A stretch of DNA of 64,000 bases from an uncultured Kordiimonas sp. (GCA_947492375.1 CANLMI010000002.1:1179529-1243528), one strand, 5' to 3'. Numbered from the stretch's first letter, positions 1 to 9,328 are shown. The notes: generated by a model not told the origin, from the letters alone. Numbers and translations: made by a program.

Positions 1-1
1 G

Positions 2-1414
2 CGGCTTTGCCACTTAATATTCGGCGAAGAAAATTTTATCGAATGCCTAACTTGGAACAAAAGAGTTCCAAAAAATGATAAAGGCATAGGCAATATTCAT
101 GAATACATATTGCTTTACGTAAAAGATGCCTCGCTAAAGCCAGAATTTAATATGCGTAAAGATGGCTTAGATGATGTCTACGAATTAGTCGGAAAATTAA
201 AACGAGATCGAACAAGCATTCCAGAAGCAGAGCTTCAAATAAAAAGGCTATACAAAAAGAATGACTATGACCGTGGTATAACCCTCTATAACTCTCTTGA
301 TTTTGAGTATCGCTTATGGGGGAAGATTAACATGAGTTGGCCAAATGCAAATACATTTGGTCCAGACTACGAGGTCTTACACCCGAGAACTAATAAGCCT
401 GTAAAAATGCCCGATCGGGGTTGGCGTTGGAAAGAAGAAACATTCAATGAAGCAGCGAACAGAGTAGATGGCGTTTACCAAAATGTAATAGAACTCCATG
501 ACGGAAGTTTTATGTGCGGAAAAATCTGGTTTTCAAAAGATGAACAAACACAGCCAAGCTCAATAACGTACTTTGACGATGTGAACAATTTTTTGTTGCG
601 GTCTATAATTTCCACGAAAAGCGATGGGGGTGTAGAGGTAGAAAACTTATTCGAGGGGAAAAACTTCTTTTCATATCCAAAACCAACTCACTTAATTAAA
701 ACACTCCTATCATCTCAAGAAGCAAACGACGAAGATATATTTTTAGATTTTTTTGCTGGATCAGCAACCACGGCGCACGCGCTTATGGATATGTCCGCAG
801 AAGACGATGTGAGGCGCAAATATATTATGGTCCAACTTCCTGAGCATGTGGAGGAAGGCAGCGAAGCTCACAAAAATGGATATAAAACTGTATCCGATTT
901 ATCGAAGGAACGCATGCGTCGTGCGGCCAACAAAATCGCAAATCAAGGAAATGGGAAGTTGAATCTGGATGGTTCAGCTAAACAAGATCTAGGTTTCAAA
1001 GTTTTCAAACTCGACCAATCCAATTTCAACCTATGGGACGGAGACGCAGAAAAGACCGAAGACCTCGCCAAGCAACTCGAACTCCATGTCGATCATATCG
1101 ACCAGGAAAGCAGCCCAGAAGACATTCTCTATGAATTGCTTTTGAAAGCCGGCTTTGAGCTGACCACAAAAGTCGAGAAAAAGACAATGGCGGGCAAGGA
1201 TGTGTATGCCGTGTCAGACGGCGCCATGCTGATCTGCCTCGATAAAGAGATCACGCCGGAACTGATTGACGCGCTGGCGGACGCCAACCCGCTTCAAGTC
1301 ATCTGCCTTGATGAAGGCTTCAAAGGTAATGACCAACTCAAGACCAATGCCGTTCAGACCTTCAAATCACGCGCCAAGGAAGACGAAGAACCCATCGTCT
1401 TCCGCACGGTTTAG
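2..1414 (+). CDS. Type III restriction-modification DNA methyltransferase (Mod), 5' truncated by window edge
   Basis: Modification subunit of a type III restriction system, which methylates adenine in an asymmetric site and directs the Res partner. The frame is open from base 2 and already reads FGEENFIE and HEYILLYVKD, the usual region after the DPPY motif, so the true start lies left of the window; the TTG at 110 is only an internal codon. The AdoMet-binding motif FLDFFAGSATTAHA lies near base 750, C-terminal to the target-recognition region, the order known for beta-class methyltransferases such as EcoP15I Mod. The part before about base 930 is visibly more AT-rich than the last 450 bases, as if the recognition region was exchanged. 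It ends 13 bases before the DUF262-HNH gene. Identity is secure; the DPPY motif cannot be seen. Confidence 0.93.
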   Translation, partial: RLCHLIFGEENFIECLTWNKRVPKNDKGIGNIHEYILLYVKDASLKPEFNMRKDGLDDVYELVGKLKRDRTSIPEAELQIKRLYKKNDYDRGITLYNSLDFEYRLWGKINMSWPNANTFGPDYEVLHPRTNKPVKMPDRGWRWKEETFNEAANRVDGVYQNVIELHDGSFMCGKIWFSKDEQTQPSSITYFDDVNNFLLRSIISTKSDGGVEVENLFEGKNFFSYPKPTHLIKTLLSSQEANDEDIFLDFFAGSATTAHALMDMSAEDDVRRKYIMVQLPEHVEEGSEAHKNGYKTVSDLSKERMRRAANKIANQGNGKLNLDGSAKQDLGFKVFKLDQSNFNLWDGDAEKTEDLAKQLELHVDHIDQESSPEDILYELLLKAGFELTTKVEKKTMAGKDVYAVSDGAMLICLDKEITPELIDALADANPLQVICLDEGFKGNDQLKTNAVQTFKSRAKEDEEPIVFRTV

Positions 1415-1427
1415 GGGGAGAAAAACA

Positions 1428-2699
1428 ATGAAAATGAGCAAAAAGCCCTTGCCGATTTCAACCATTTGCGCGTGGAAAGCTAGGATTGATCCGACACCAG
1501 ATTACCAGCGGCCACCAGCGTGGTCGAGAAAACAGAAACAGCTTTTGATAGATTCAATTCTTCGGGAATACGACATTCCAAAGATGTATTGGCGCGCAGT
1601 CGATAGAGATGATGGAATTAAATTTGAAGTGATTGACGGTCAGCAGCGCCTTCGAACTATTTGGGAATATCAATCAGGCGGCTTTGCCCTCGCAAAGAAC
1701 ATCGATCCTGTAAATGGTATCAGTTGCGGCGGGTTGAAATATGCGGACTTGGATTTGGATATTAGCACGATTTTTGATGCTTATCCGGTCGATGTTGTAA
1801 TCGTCGATGATGCCATTCAAACGGATGAGGAAGATGAAGTCCGAGATATGTTTCTCCGCCTTCAGAATGGCACCACTTTGAAGGCGCAAGAGAAACGAAA
1901 TGCAATGCCCGGACAAATGCGGGACTTCATTAAGGACATTGCTGAACACAAGTTTTTTGAAAACTGTAAGTTCTCCAATTCTCGATTTGCTTTCGATCAC
2001 ATTGCCGCACAGATGGTTCGTCTTGAAACGGCAGGTGAGCCTGTGAGTGTGCGTGATGGTGATCTCAATAAGATGTATGCGCAGAACAAATCGTTTGATC
2101 CGACGGGCAAGACTGCAAAGAAAGTACGCCGTGTATTGGATTATTTGCTGCGTGCATTCCCTGAGAAAACGCCTGAGCTGGAGCGCTACAATGCTATTGT
2201 TCTTTATTGTCTCGCATCGAAGTTAATCGGGAACTATGCGCATACCGGTACAGACGAGCAACTTGCGTCTTGGTTCATCAATTTTGAGACAGAACGAAGA
2301 CAAAATGAGAATCTTGAAGAAGACGAGCGTGATCCACAACTGATCGAATATCGACGACTCACAAGCCAATCTACGGATGGTGAAGAATCTATCCGAGCGC
2401 GGCTTGAGTTTATTGAAAAACGCTTCTTTCTTGCTTGCCCGGATATAGAACCACTCGATGAGATACGAAGTTTTACGCCTGAGCAAAGGCTCGCAATCTA
2501 TCGAAAGAACGACGGTCATTGTCAGCTGAAGATTAAGTGCGATGGCGAAAAACTGGCCTGGGCAGACTGGCACGCCGATCATATTCTCGCTCATTCACAA
2601 GGAGGAAAGACGGTCGTATCAAACGGACAGGTGGCGTGTGGGCCATGTAACTTGGTTAAGAGCAATAAACCTGATCCAAACATTGCGGATGCAGTATGA
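1428..2699 (+). CDS. DUF262 (GmrS/ParB-like) protein with C-terminal HNH nuclease
   Basis: Protein of 423 residues. The N-terminal DUF262 domain carries DGQQR at residues 70-74, the conserved motif of the ParB/sulfiredoxin-like nucleotide-binding fold also found in GmrSD type IV restriction enzymes. The C-terminus is an HNH endonuclease: Cys365 and Cys371, the HADH motif at 382-385, Asn399, then a CGPC pair, with Cys residues probably binding zinc. The start at 1428 is chosen because GGGGGAG lies just upstream; a longer reading frame from 1266 would run back into mod. It sits between mod and res and its stop overlaps the res start (ATGA). A role as an added nuclease of the restriction operon is inference; a regulatory or modification-dependent nuclease role is equally possible. 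Confidence 0.88.
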   Translation: MKMSKKPLPISTICAWKARIDPTPDYQRPPAWSRKQKQLLIDSILREYDIPKMYWRAVDRDDGIKFEVIDGQQRLRTIWEYQSGGFALAKNIDPVNGISCGGLKYADLDLDISTIFDAYPVDVVIVDDAIQTDEEDEVRDMFLRLQNGTTLKAQEKRNAMPGQMRDFIKDIAEHKFFENCKFSNSRFAFDHIAAQMVRLETAGEPVSVRDGDLNKMYAQNKSFDPTGKTAKKVRRVLDYLLRAFPEKTPELERYNAIVLYCLASKLIGNYAHTGTDEQLASWFINFETERRQNENLEEDERDPQLIEYRRLTSQSTDGEESIRARLEFIEKRFFLACPDIEPLDEIRSFTPEQRLAIYRKNDGHCQLKIKCDGEKLAWADWHADHILAHSQGGKTVVSNGQVACGPCNLVKSNKPDPNIADAV

Positions 2700-5608
2700 A
2701 GCTCAAATTCGACCCTTCTCTAGATTATCAACGCCACGCCATTGACGCTGTGGTGGATGTGTTTGATGGCCAGCCCATTGCGCAATCCAGTTTTGAGATT
2801 AGCCAGACCACGGGCGGGCTTGGCCTTGTTCAAACAGAGCTGGCGGTCGGCAATGCGGTCACGCTTGCGCCTGAAAAAATTCTGGAAAATGTTCGCGCCA
2901 TTCAGGAACGCAATGACATTGAAATGGTGCCGGAACTTCAGGGAACGGACGGTGACAAAATGAATTTCTCCATCGAGATGGAGACCGGCACCGGCAAAAC
3001 CTATGTTTATCTACGCACGATCTTTGAGCTGAACAAGATTTATGGGTTTAAGAAATTCATCATCGTGGTGCCGAGCATTGCGATCCGCGAAGGCGTTCTG
3101 AAAAGCATTGAAATGATGGGGGAACATTTCCGCACGCTCTATGACAATGTGCCGTTCAAGCCGTTCGTTTATGATTCTAAGAAACTGGAAAAAGTGAATG
3201 CCTTTGCCAAGGATAATTCGCTCCAGATTATGATAATCAACATTCAGTCGTTCCAGCGCGAAGCCAATATTTTCAATCAGGAGCATGAGCGCTCTTATGG
3301 CTATCGTCCAAGTGATCTGGTCAAAGCGGCGCGGCCGATCCTGATTATTGATGAGCCTCAAAATATGGAAGGTGAGCGCTCCGCAGAAGCTATCCGCAAT
3401 CTGGAGGCTGTGGCCACATTGCGTTATTCAGCGACACACAAGAACTTCTATAACCTGCTTTATAAACTCGATCCGGTGCGAGCCTATGATTTGCGGCTGG
3501 TGAAGCAGATTGAAGTGGCCTCAATCCGGTCCGATGACAGTTTCAATGATGCCTATGTAAAACTTCTCCAGACTGACAATAAAAACGGTATCAAGGCACA
3601 GGTCGAGATTCACAAAATAAAGCGCGGCGGAGAAGTTGGCACAGCAAAGGTCTGGGTTAAGCAAACCGACGATCTGTTTATCAAGTCAGGCGAGATCGAA
3701 CTCTATCGTGAAGGCTATATCGTCCAGAATATCGACTGTACGCCGGATGCGGAATATCTCGAATTTAATCAGGGCAAATTTCTTGAGTTAGGTCAGGAAA
3801 TGGGTGGTATGGGCGATGATATTATGAAGGCCCAGGTCTTTGAAGCCGTTGAGCAGCATTTAAAGAAAGAACGCTCGCTCAAGGGCAAAGGTATTAAGGT
3901 GCTATCGCTCTTCTTCATCGACAAGGTTGCCAATTATCGGGTCTATAATGAAGATGGCTCAACAGGTCTTGGCAAAATTGGGGAGTGGTTCGAGGAAGCC
4001 TTTGCCGAATTGTCCGCCAAACCGCTTTACAAAGGCTTATTAGATCATCCTGTTGAAGCCCTTCATGATGGATATTTCTCACAGGACAAGCAAAAGCGCG
4101 CAAAAGATACAAACGGCTCCACCAAGGCGGATGAGGATACATACGAGCTTATCATGCGCGAAAAAGAGCGTCTGCTCGATCCGCAAGAGCCGCTTCGTTT
4201 TATCTTCTCGCACAGTGCTTTGCGTGAGGGATGGGATAATCCCAATGTCTTCCAGATTTGCACGCTCAATGAAACTAAATCTCAGGATAAGAAGCGTCAG
4301 GAAATTGGACGTGGCTTGCGTCTACCGGTCAACCGAAAAGGCGAACGTGTGCATGATGAGCATATCAACCGGCTAACGATTATCGCCAATGAGTCCTATG
4401 AAGACTTTGCCCGATCGCTGCAAACCGAGTTTGAGCAGGATTACGGTATTTCATTCGGCAAGGTGGATGCGATTGCCTTCTCAGGGCTTATTCGTCCGTC
4501 CGACGCGGCGGAGAATCCGCTGGGACAGGATGTCTCAAAGATAATTTGGGAGTCTCTTGTTGCAAATGGTTATCTCACGGCAGATGGGGAGATTACGGAT
4601 AAATTCGATCCGAAAAACCCGCATTTTGAACTGAGTTTGCCCGAAGAACACACGGAATTGCGTCCGGCAATCATTGATACAATTCAAGCACGCCTATTCA
4701 AGAACCGCGTTGTCAATGCACGGGACCGGCATACAATCAAGTTTAATAAGCAGGTGCAGCTTAGCCCGGAATTTGAAGAACTCTGGTCACGCATCAAACA
4801 TCGCACACGCTACCGCGTGCAATTTGATACGGCGGAATTGATTGAAAAAGCTGTCAAGCGGATTGGTGAGTTGGAAGCGATTCAGCCCATACGACTTTCT
4901 ATGACTCGTGTTGGCGTTGATATTACGGAAGCTGGTGTTGAAGCCGACCGCACGCTGGAACAGCGCACACGGGAAGCAGTACCAGTCAGAGTATTGCCGG
5001 ACTTGCTCGCTTATTTGCAGAAAGAAACGGAGCTAACACGTCACACTTTGGTGGAAATCCTCAAACAATCGGGAAAGCTTTCCGAGTTTAAGATCAATCC
5101 GCAAGCATTTATGACCTCTGTAGGCCGGGAGATAGGCCGCGCGCTCCATGACCTCATGCTGGAAGGCATACAGTATGAGAAATTGGCTTCCCAGGAATGG
5201 GAAATGAGCCGGATTGAACCGCAAAGCGAAACCGAGCTGACGCGCTATCTCAACAACCTTTATGAAGTCCAGAACAAGGACAAAAGCCTGTTCGATTTTG
5301 TCGAGTTTGATTCTGAGGTCGAGAAGCAATTCGCCAAAGACTTGGACAACAATGAAAACGTAAAGCTATTCGTCAAGCTACCGCGCTGGTTCAAAATTGA
5401 CACGCCAATCGGTCCTTACAATCCTGACTGGGCGTTTGTAACAGAGAGAGAAGAACGCCTCTATTTTGTACGCGAGACTAAGGGTTCACTCGACAGTGAG
5501 GAACGCCGCACAAAAGAAAACCAGAAGATCAAATGCGGGGAACGGCACTTCGAGGCGCTTGAAGTGGACTTTGATGTTGTCACCAAACTTTCTGAGGTGG
5601 CGATGTGA
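2696..5608 (+). CDS. Type III restriction enzyme, Res subunit (DEAD-like helicase plus nuclease)
   Basis: Restriction subunit of 970 residues, close to the usual size of type III Res. It translocates or diffuses on DNA using ATP and cuts near unmethylated head-to-head sites in complex with Mod. Visible motifs: Walker A ETGTGKT at 96-102, Walker B-type IIDEPQ at 217-222, REGWDNPNVFQ and QEIGRGLRLP as helicase motifs V and VI, and a C-terminal PD-(D/E)XK nuclease with PD at 910-911 and ETK at 927-929. The start overlaps the end of the DUF262-HNH gene by four bases and its own end overlaps the next gene, so all three are translationally coupled. Catalytic residues appear intact, so the enzyme is probably functional. 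Confidence 0.95.
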   Translation: MKLKFDPSLDYQRHAIDAVVDVFDGQPIAQSSFEISQTTGGLGLVQTELAVGNAVTLAPEKILENVRAIQERNDIEMVPELQGTDGDKMNFSIEMETGTGKTYVYLRTIFELNKIYGFKKFIIVVPSIAIREGVLKSIEMMGEHFRTLYDNVPFKPFVYDSKKLEKVNAFAKDNSLQIMIINIQSFQREANIFNQEHERSYGYRPSDLVKAARPILIIDEPQNMEGERSAEAIRNLEAVATLRYSATHKNFYNLLYKLDPVRAYDLRLVKQIEVASIRSDDSFNDAYVKLLQTDNKNGIKAQVEIHKIKRGGEVGTAKVWVKQTDDLFIKSGEIELYREGYIVQNIDCTPDAEYLEFNQGKFLELGQEMGGMGDDIMKAQVFEAVEQHLKKERSLKGKGIKVLSLFFIDKVANYRVYNEDGSTGLGKIGEWFEEAFAELSAKPLYKGLLDHPVEALHDGYFSQDKQKRAKDTNGSTKADEDTYELIMREKERLLDPQEPLRFIFSHSALREGWDNPNVFQICTLNETKSQDKKRQEIGRGLRLPVNRKGERVHDEHINRLTIIANESYEDFARSLQTEFEQDYGISFGKVDAIAFSGLIRPSDAAENPLGQDVSKIIWESLVANGYLTADGEITDKFDPKNPHFELSLPEEHTELRPAIIDTIQARLFKNRVVNARDRHTIKFNKQVQLSPEFEELWSRIKHRTRYRVQFDTAELIEKAVKRIGELEAIQPIRLSMTRVGVDITEAGVEADRTLEQRTREAVPVRVLPDLLAYLQKETELTRHTLVEILKQSGKLSEFKINPQAFMTSVGREIGRALHDLMLEGIQYEKLASQEWEMSRIEPQSETELTRYLNNLYEVQNKDKSLFDFVEFDSEVEKQFAKDLDNNENVKLFVKLPRWFKIDTPIGPYNPDWAFVTEREERLYFVRETKGSLDSEERRTKENQKIKCGERHFEALEVDFDVVTKLSEVAM

Positions 5609-8238
5609 GTGGTGGTCAAGTTTCGATTCAAACTGAAGCAGACGCCCTTAAAGATATTCTGCAATGGTCAGAGAACCGCCCTGCATGGCAACGCGATGCT
5701 CTTCGGCGTCTTGTTGTGCATGGGGAGCTTACTGACGATAATATCAATGAGTTGACTGCACTCTGCAAAGATAACTCTCTTGCCAGTGAATCTTTGGCGC
5801 AAGAGCATCTTGGAGGCCAAACAACAGCCGCACCAACGGTCGCTCTTAAAAAGCTATCGGGAACAGAAAATGTAAACGCTTTAGCCGAAGGTCAATCGCT
5901 GACTTTTATACCAAAGGGCGTAACCATCATTTATGGTGACAATGGCGCTGGTAAATCCGGATATGTCCGAATCTTGAAGAGTGCTTGCCGGGCAAGGACA
6001 GTGCGAGGCAAGCAAGAGCAAATTCTTCCAAACATCTATGAAAGCGAACCTGGTCTACAAAAGGCTGAGCTTGAGTATCACGCGGGCGCTCAAATCCAAA
6101 AAGCGAAGTGGGAAAACGGTAAACCATCCGATGATTTGTTATCAGAGATTAGTGTATTCGACTCCCGCACAGCAAACGTGCATGTAGAAGAAACTAATGA
6201 TTTAGCCTACACGCCTTACCCTATGAAGTTGCTAGAGCGGCTTGTGAACGCCTGCAAAGAGGTCAAGACGAAGTTAGATTCTGAAATTGCCACAATCCAA
6301 GCACAAACGCCCAAAAGCATTTCTGAACCGAATTGCAGCCCAGACACGGCAACGGGCAAACTGATAAGCCAGCTAAACAAAAAGACCAAAGATGAAGCTG
6401 TCATCACACTGGCCTCGCTGACCGAGACAGAAACAGAGCGCCTTGCTGAATTAGCATTGGACTTTGCACAAGACCCACAGGCAACAGCAAAGCGGCTGCG
6501 CGCACAGAAGTCGAGGTTGGACACTCTGCGTTCTAACCTTGAGGAACTTGCATCGGCAGTTTCAAAAGAAAGTGTTGACCGACTTATTTCTCTACAGACT
6601 GAACTTGAAACAAAACGATCAGCAGCCAAACTTGCAGCCCTAGATTTGTCTAAAGATGAACCGCTACCCGGTGTTGGCACCGAAACCTGGCAAGCACTTT
6701 GGAAGGCTGCGCGGGCGTATTCCACGACTGAGGTTTACCCTGAATTGGAGTTTCCGAATACTTCTGAAGGCTCCCATTGCGTGCTTTGCCAACAGGAGTT
6801 GGATCAAGAAGTGGCAAGTCGGCTACAGAGATTTGAGGCATTCGTACAGGATAAAACCCAACAAGAGAAAAATGCTGCACAACAAGCCTTTGATGAGTTT
6901 AGAATTGACCTTTCAGGTAGAGGGCTTAATCGAGCAGATTTCCTAAAAGAAATGCTGTTTCTAAGCGATGAACTAGGAAATTCTGATCTTGCATCTGCCG
7001 CGCGAAAATTCGTCGTGCGCGCTAAGTGGCGTTTGCGTGCTATGCTCAAAGCCAATAGCGATGTCGAGCAAACAGCACCAGTTCTTGCTGATGTAGGGCT
7101 TGATGCCGCCATAGCATCCCTTGAAACTCGCGCGATAGCATTGCTGGCTAGTGATGATACCGAAGAGAGAAAGAAGTTACGAGCGGAACTTCAAGAGTTG
7201 CAGGACCGCCAGTGGCTTGTTGGAATCAAAGATGATGTCCTCGCAGAAATTTCTCGTTTAAAGTCGATTGCAAAATTGCAAACCGCACTGAAAGATACTC
7301 GGCCAAACACTGTTACCTCGAAAAACACAGGTCTGTCGGAATCTCTGATTACAGACCGTCTTCGCGGACGGTTTACTCAAGAGGTTGACCATCTCAATTT
7401 GGCGGGCCTTGCTATAGAATTGAAACAAGCAGGATCACAACACGGCGTTTCTCGTTTTCAGGTTAGCTTGATCCAAGGTTCATCTAGCAATGCTGGCGAC
7501 GTTCTAAGCGAAGGGGAGTTTCGCTGTGTTGCATTAGCGGGATTCATGGCGGAATTAGCGACTAACAACAGTGATTCGGGCATCATTTTTGATGATCCCG
7601 TATCTTCATTGGATCATCTGCATAGGGAAGTTATTGCAAAGCGCCTTGCTCAAGAAGGGCGAAAACGACAAGTGATAGTTTTTACGCATGATCTCCCATT
7701 TCTTTTTTTACTGAGGAATGCCTGTGCGCAGGTCGACGATCCGGCAGAAAAGACCGAAGTCGCTCTTCGCCACGTTCAGAAAAAACAGAACATACCTGGT
7801 CATTGCAGAAACGAAGCACCAGAGAAGGCTAAGGATGCAACATCAAGATTAACTTCTATGCGTAGTCACCTCACTAATACACGTGTCCAATATGACCAAG
7901 ACCCGGATGGAACCAGTTGGTTAATTACCGCGCGCGGGCTAATAGACAGCCTCCGCCAAACTTGGGAAGCGGCAGTAGAGGATTCAATTTCTCCAGTTCT
8001 TCGGACTTTCTCTAGCAAGGTTGATACAAAAGGATTTGTCAAACTTTCTGCCATCACTCTTGAAGATGCCGAAAGTATGCGAAAGCACTATGGGCAATGT
8101 TCCTCGATGTTACACAAAGCCTCGGATGCACTGAATCCATCCGCACCGACGCCGGATACAATAGAAGTAGAATTAGAAGCACTTGAGAAGTGGTTGGCGG
8201 CTGTGACAGAACGTCAAAGCAAAATAAAACCGAACTAG
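5605..8238 (+). CDS. RloC-like AAA/SMC-type ATPase with zinc hook and possible C-terminal anticodon-nuclease domain
   Basis: 877-residue ABC/SMC-like ATPase. Walker A GDNGAGKS is at 111-118, a long helical, probably coiled-coil middle carries a single CVLC zinc-hook motif at 392-395, the signature LSEGEF is at 634-639, Walker B FDDP at 662-665 and the THD switch histidine at 694-696. The last 180 residues contain Arg784-x3-Glu788 and later His828 and His837, resembling the R-x3-E...H triad reported for the PrrC/RloC anticodon nucleases. In that family DNA damage or phage attack on the linked restriction enzyme unleashes tRNA cleavage. The GTG start at 5605 overlaps the res stop. ATPase and hook are seen; the tRNase function is inference, and a general AAA_13 defence ATPase is the alternative. 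Confidence 0.75.
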   Translation: MSGGQVSIQTEADALKDILQWSENRPAWQRDALRRLVVHGELTDDNINELTALCKDNSLASESLAQEHLGGQTTAAPTVALKKLSGTENVNALAEGQSLTFIPKGVTIIYGDNGAGKSGYVRILKSACRARTVRGKQEQILPNIYESEPGLQKAELEYHAGAQIQKAKWENGKPSDDLLSEISVFDSRTANVHVEETNDLAYTPYPMKLLERLVNACKEVKTKLDSEIATIQAQTPKSISEPNCSPDTATGKLISQLNKKTKDEAVITLASLTETETERLAELALDFAQDPQATAKRLRAQKSRLDTLRSNLEELASAVSKESVDRLISLQTELETKRSAAKLAALDLSKDEPLPGVGTETWQALWKAARAYSTTEVYPELEFPNTSEGSHCVLCQQELDQEVASRLQRFEAFVQDKTQQEKNAAQQAFDEFRIDLSGRGLNRADFLKEMLFLSDELGNSDLASAARKFVVRAKWRLRAMLKANSDVEQTAPVLADVGLDAAIASLETRAIALLASDDTEERKKLRAELQELQDRQWLVGIKDDVLAEISRLKSIAKLQTALKDTRPNTVTSKNTGLSESLITDRLRGRFTQEVDHLNLAGLAIELKQAGSQHGVSRFQVSLIQGSSSNAGDVLSEGEFRCVALAGFMAELATNNSDSGIIFDDPVSSLDHLHREVIAKRLAQEGRKRQVIVFTHDLPFLFLLRNACAQVDDPAEKTEVALRHVQKKQNIPGHCRNEAPEKAKDATSRLTSMRSHLTNTRVQYDQDPDGTSWLITARGLIDSLRQTWEAAVEDSISPVLRTFSSKVDTKGFVKLSAITLEDAESMRKHYGQCSSMLHKASDALNPSAPTPDTIEVELEALEKWLAAVTERQSKIKPN

Positions 8239-8290
8239 CTTTTTAGTGTAATCGAACGTCCAATCTCAGCAATGATTTTTACTTAGGAAA

Positions 8291-8367
8291 TGGCGGTCCC
8301 TGAACGATTCGAACGTTCGGCCTCCACCTTCGGAGGGTGGCGCTCTATCCAGCTGAGCTAAGGGACC
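8291..8367 (-). tRNA. tRNA-Arg (anticodon CCG)
   Basis: Read on the minus strand this is a full cloverleaf of 77 nt with an encoded CCA end. The acceptor stem pairs GGTCCCT with AGGGACC, the anticodon stem pairs CCACC with GGTGG around the loop CTCCGAA, and the T arm has GTTCGAAT. The anticodon CCG reads arginine CGG codons. Its 3' end faces the restriction operon, the usual position for an island inserted at a tRNA. Confidence 0.96.
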
Positions 8368-8501
8368 GTATGGTATCTGGTGTTACCTATGTGTTACCTT
8401 TTGATTCATCGCAAGTCATATCCGAAATTTTGACTTTCAGTAAATCTTTGAAACAGAACTCCTTTTTACCTTCCTTTGTCTCCTAAATCACCGCTTGACA
8501 T
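8368..8501. other. Spacer between intact tRNA-Arg and the duplicated tRNA half, with GTGTTACCT direct repeat
   Basis: This non-coding stretch separates the intact tRNA-Arg from a second partial copy. It contains GTGTTACCT twice, at 8380-8388 and 8391-8399, eleven bases apart. Short direct repeats beside a tRNA duplication would fit integrase arm-type sites left by a past integration, but no integrase gene is present here, so this is a weak inference. Confidence 0.4.
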
Positions 8502-8545
<44 letters not shown>

Positions 8546-8885
8546 TATTGATTCCATGTAATTAGCGCGGACATTACACATATGTGATGATTCTCGCAAG
8601 AGAGAACAGATCTTGCTTCTTAATTTGTTAATGTTTTTTCTAATTATTCATGATGTATGTAGTTGGATACTAAGAATATCTAGGGAAAATAATAAAAATT
8701 AAAAAATTTAATTTATATAAATCAATAGTTTAAGCTATTTTATGGTGAAATGGTTAAAATTTTACTGAGTTGATTACCAGCCATTAATAGCGAGCCGCTT
8801 ATAAATTGTTCAACGACGCAGCGTAGTCAAGTGTTCAAGAGCTACCGCGTACGGAGTAGTAACATAGATTAGGTGGATGGGAACC
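8546..8885. other. AT-rich intergenic region upstream of the TonB-C gene
   Basis: About 340 bases without a credible gene. The middle part (about 8610-8760) is very AT-rich with long runs of A and T. The promoter of the TonB-C gene must lie in the right part, but no clear -35/-10 pair was assigned. AGGTGG at 8869-8874 is a likely ribosome-binding site for the ATG at 8886. Confidence 0.5.
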
Positions 8886-9254
8886 ATGTTTAAAAAAGTA
8901 AATACAATTATTGCCGCAGCTATTGCATGTTCATTTGCATTTGGCATTGCTTCAACTTCGGTAAGTGCTGACGAAATGTCAGGTTGGAAAAAAGCTGTGG
9001 CGAAAAAAGTAGCGAAGAAGCAAAAATATCCTCGCTCAGCGATTAGTAAAGAAATTGAAGGCCGTGCGAAGGTTCGCCTTACGGTTTCAGCTGATGGTGC
9101 CATTACAGCACATGAAATCGTAGAGCCGACAGGTGAAAAAGTTCTGGACCGTGAAATTCCAAAGCTTGTGAACAGATTGAACCCACTACCAGCGCTTCCT
9201 GCTGGCCAGGCGGAATTTTCTTTCCTTCTGCCTTTGAATTGGCGCCTCGACTAA
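8886..9254 (+). CDS. Small secreted protein with TonB C-terminal domain
   Basis: A 122-residue protein with a signal peptide (lysines, then a hydrophobic stretch ending in the ASTSVSADE region) followed by a basic KKAVAKKVAKKQKYP segment and a TonB_C-like fold: YPRSAISKEIEGRAKVRLTV, DG at the turn, and FSFLLPLNW at the end. Unlike energy-transducing TonB it has no proline-rich spacer, and the leader looks cleavable, so it is probably a free periplasmic TonB_C protein rather than a receptor energiser. The start at 8886 is preferred over the in-frame ATG at 8877 because AGGTGG would touch the latter. It stands alone, followed by a terminator. Confidence 0.8.
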   Translation: MFKKVNTIIAAAIACSFAFGIASTSVSADEMSGWKKAVAKKVAKKQKYPRSAISKEIEGRAKVRLTVSADGAITAHEIVEPTGEKVLDREIPKLVNRLNPLPALPAGQAEFSFLLPLNWRLD

Positions 9255-9293
9255 GAGTTTATCTAAAGTATTGAGTAATTTGTTTTGAGTACC

Positions 9294-9328
9294 AACCGGC
9301 CTGCACTATGTGTGGGCCGGTTTTGTAT
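9294..9328 (+). terminator. Rho-independent terminator after the TonB-C gene
   Basis: AACCGGCC pairs with GGCCGGTT around a short loop, followed by TTTTG on the plus strand. It lies 40 bases after the TonB-C stop and just before the convergent nadB end. Confidence 0.8.

Noticed and set aside
1266-1427. Upstream extension of the DUF262-HNH frame
   Set aside because: It overlaps the end of mod in another frame and the residues are low-complexity; GGGGGAG before the ATG at 1428 marks the start.
6216-6725. 169-residue minus-strand frame within the RloC-like gene
   Set aside because: Serine-rich antisense shadow of the coiled-coil coding region.
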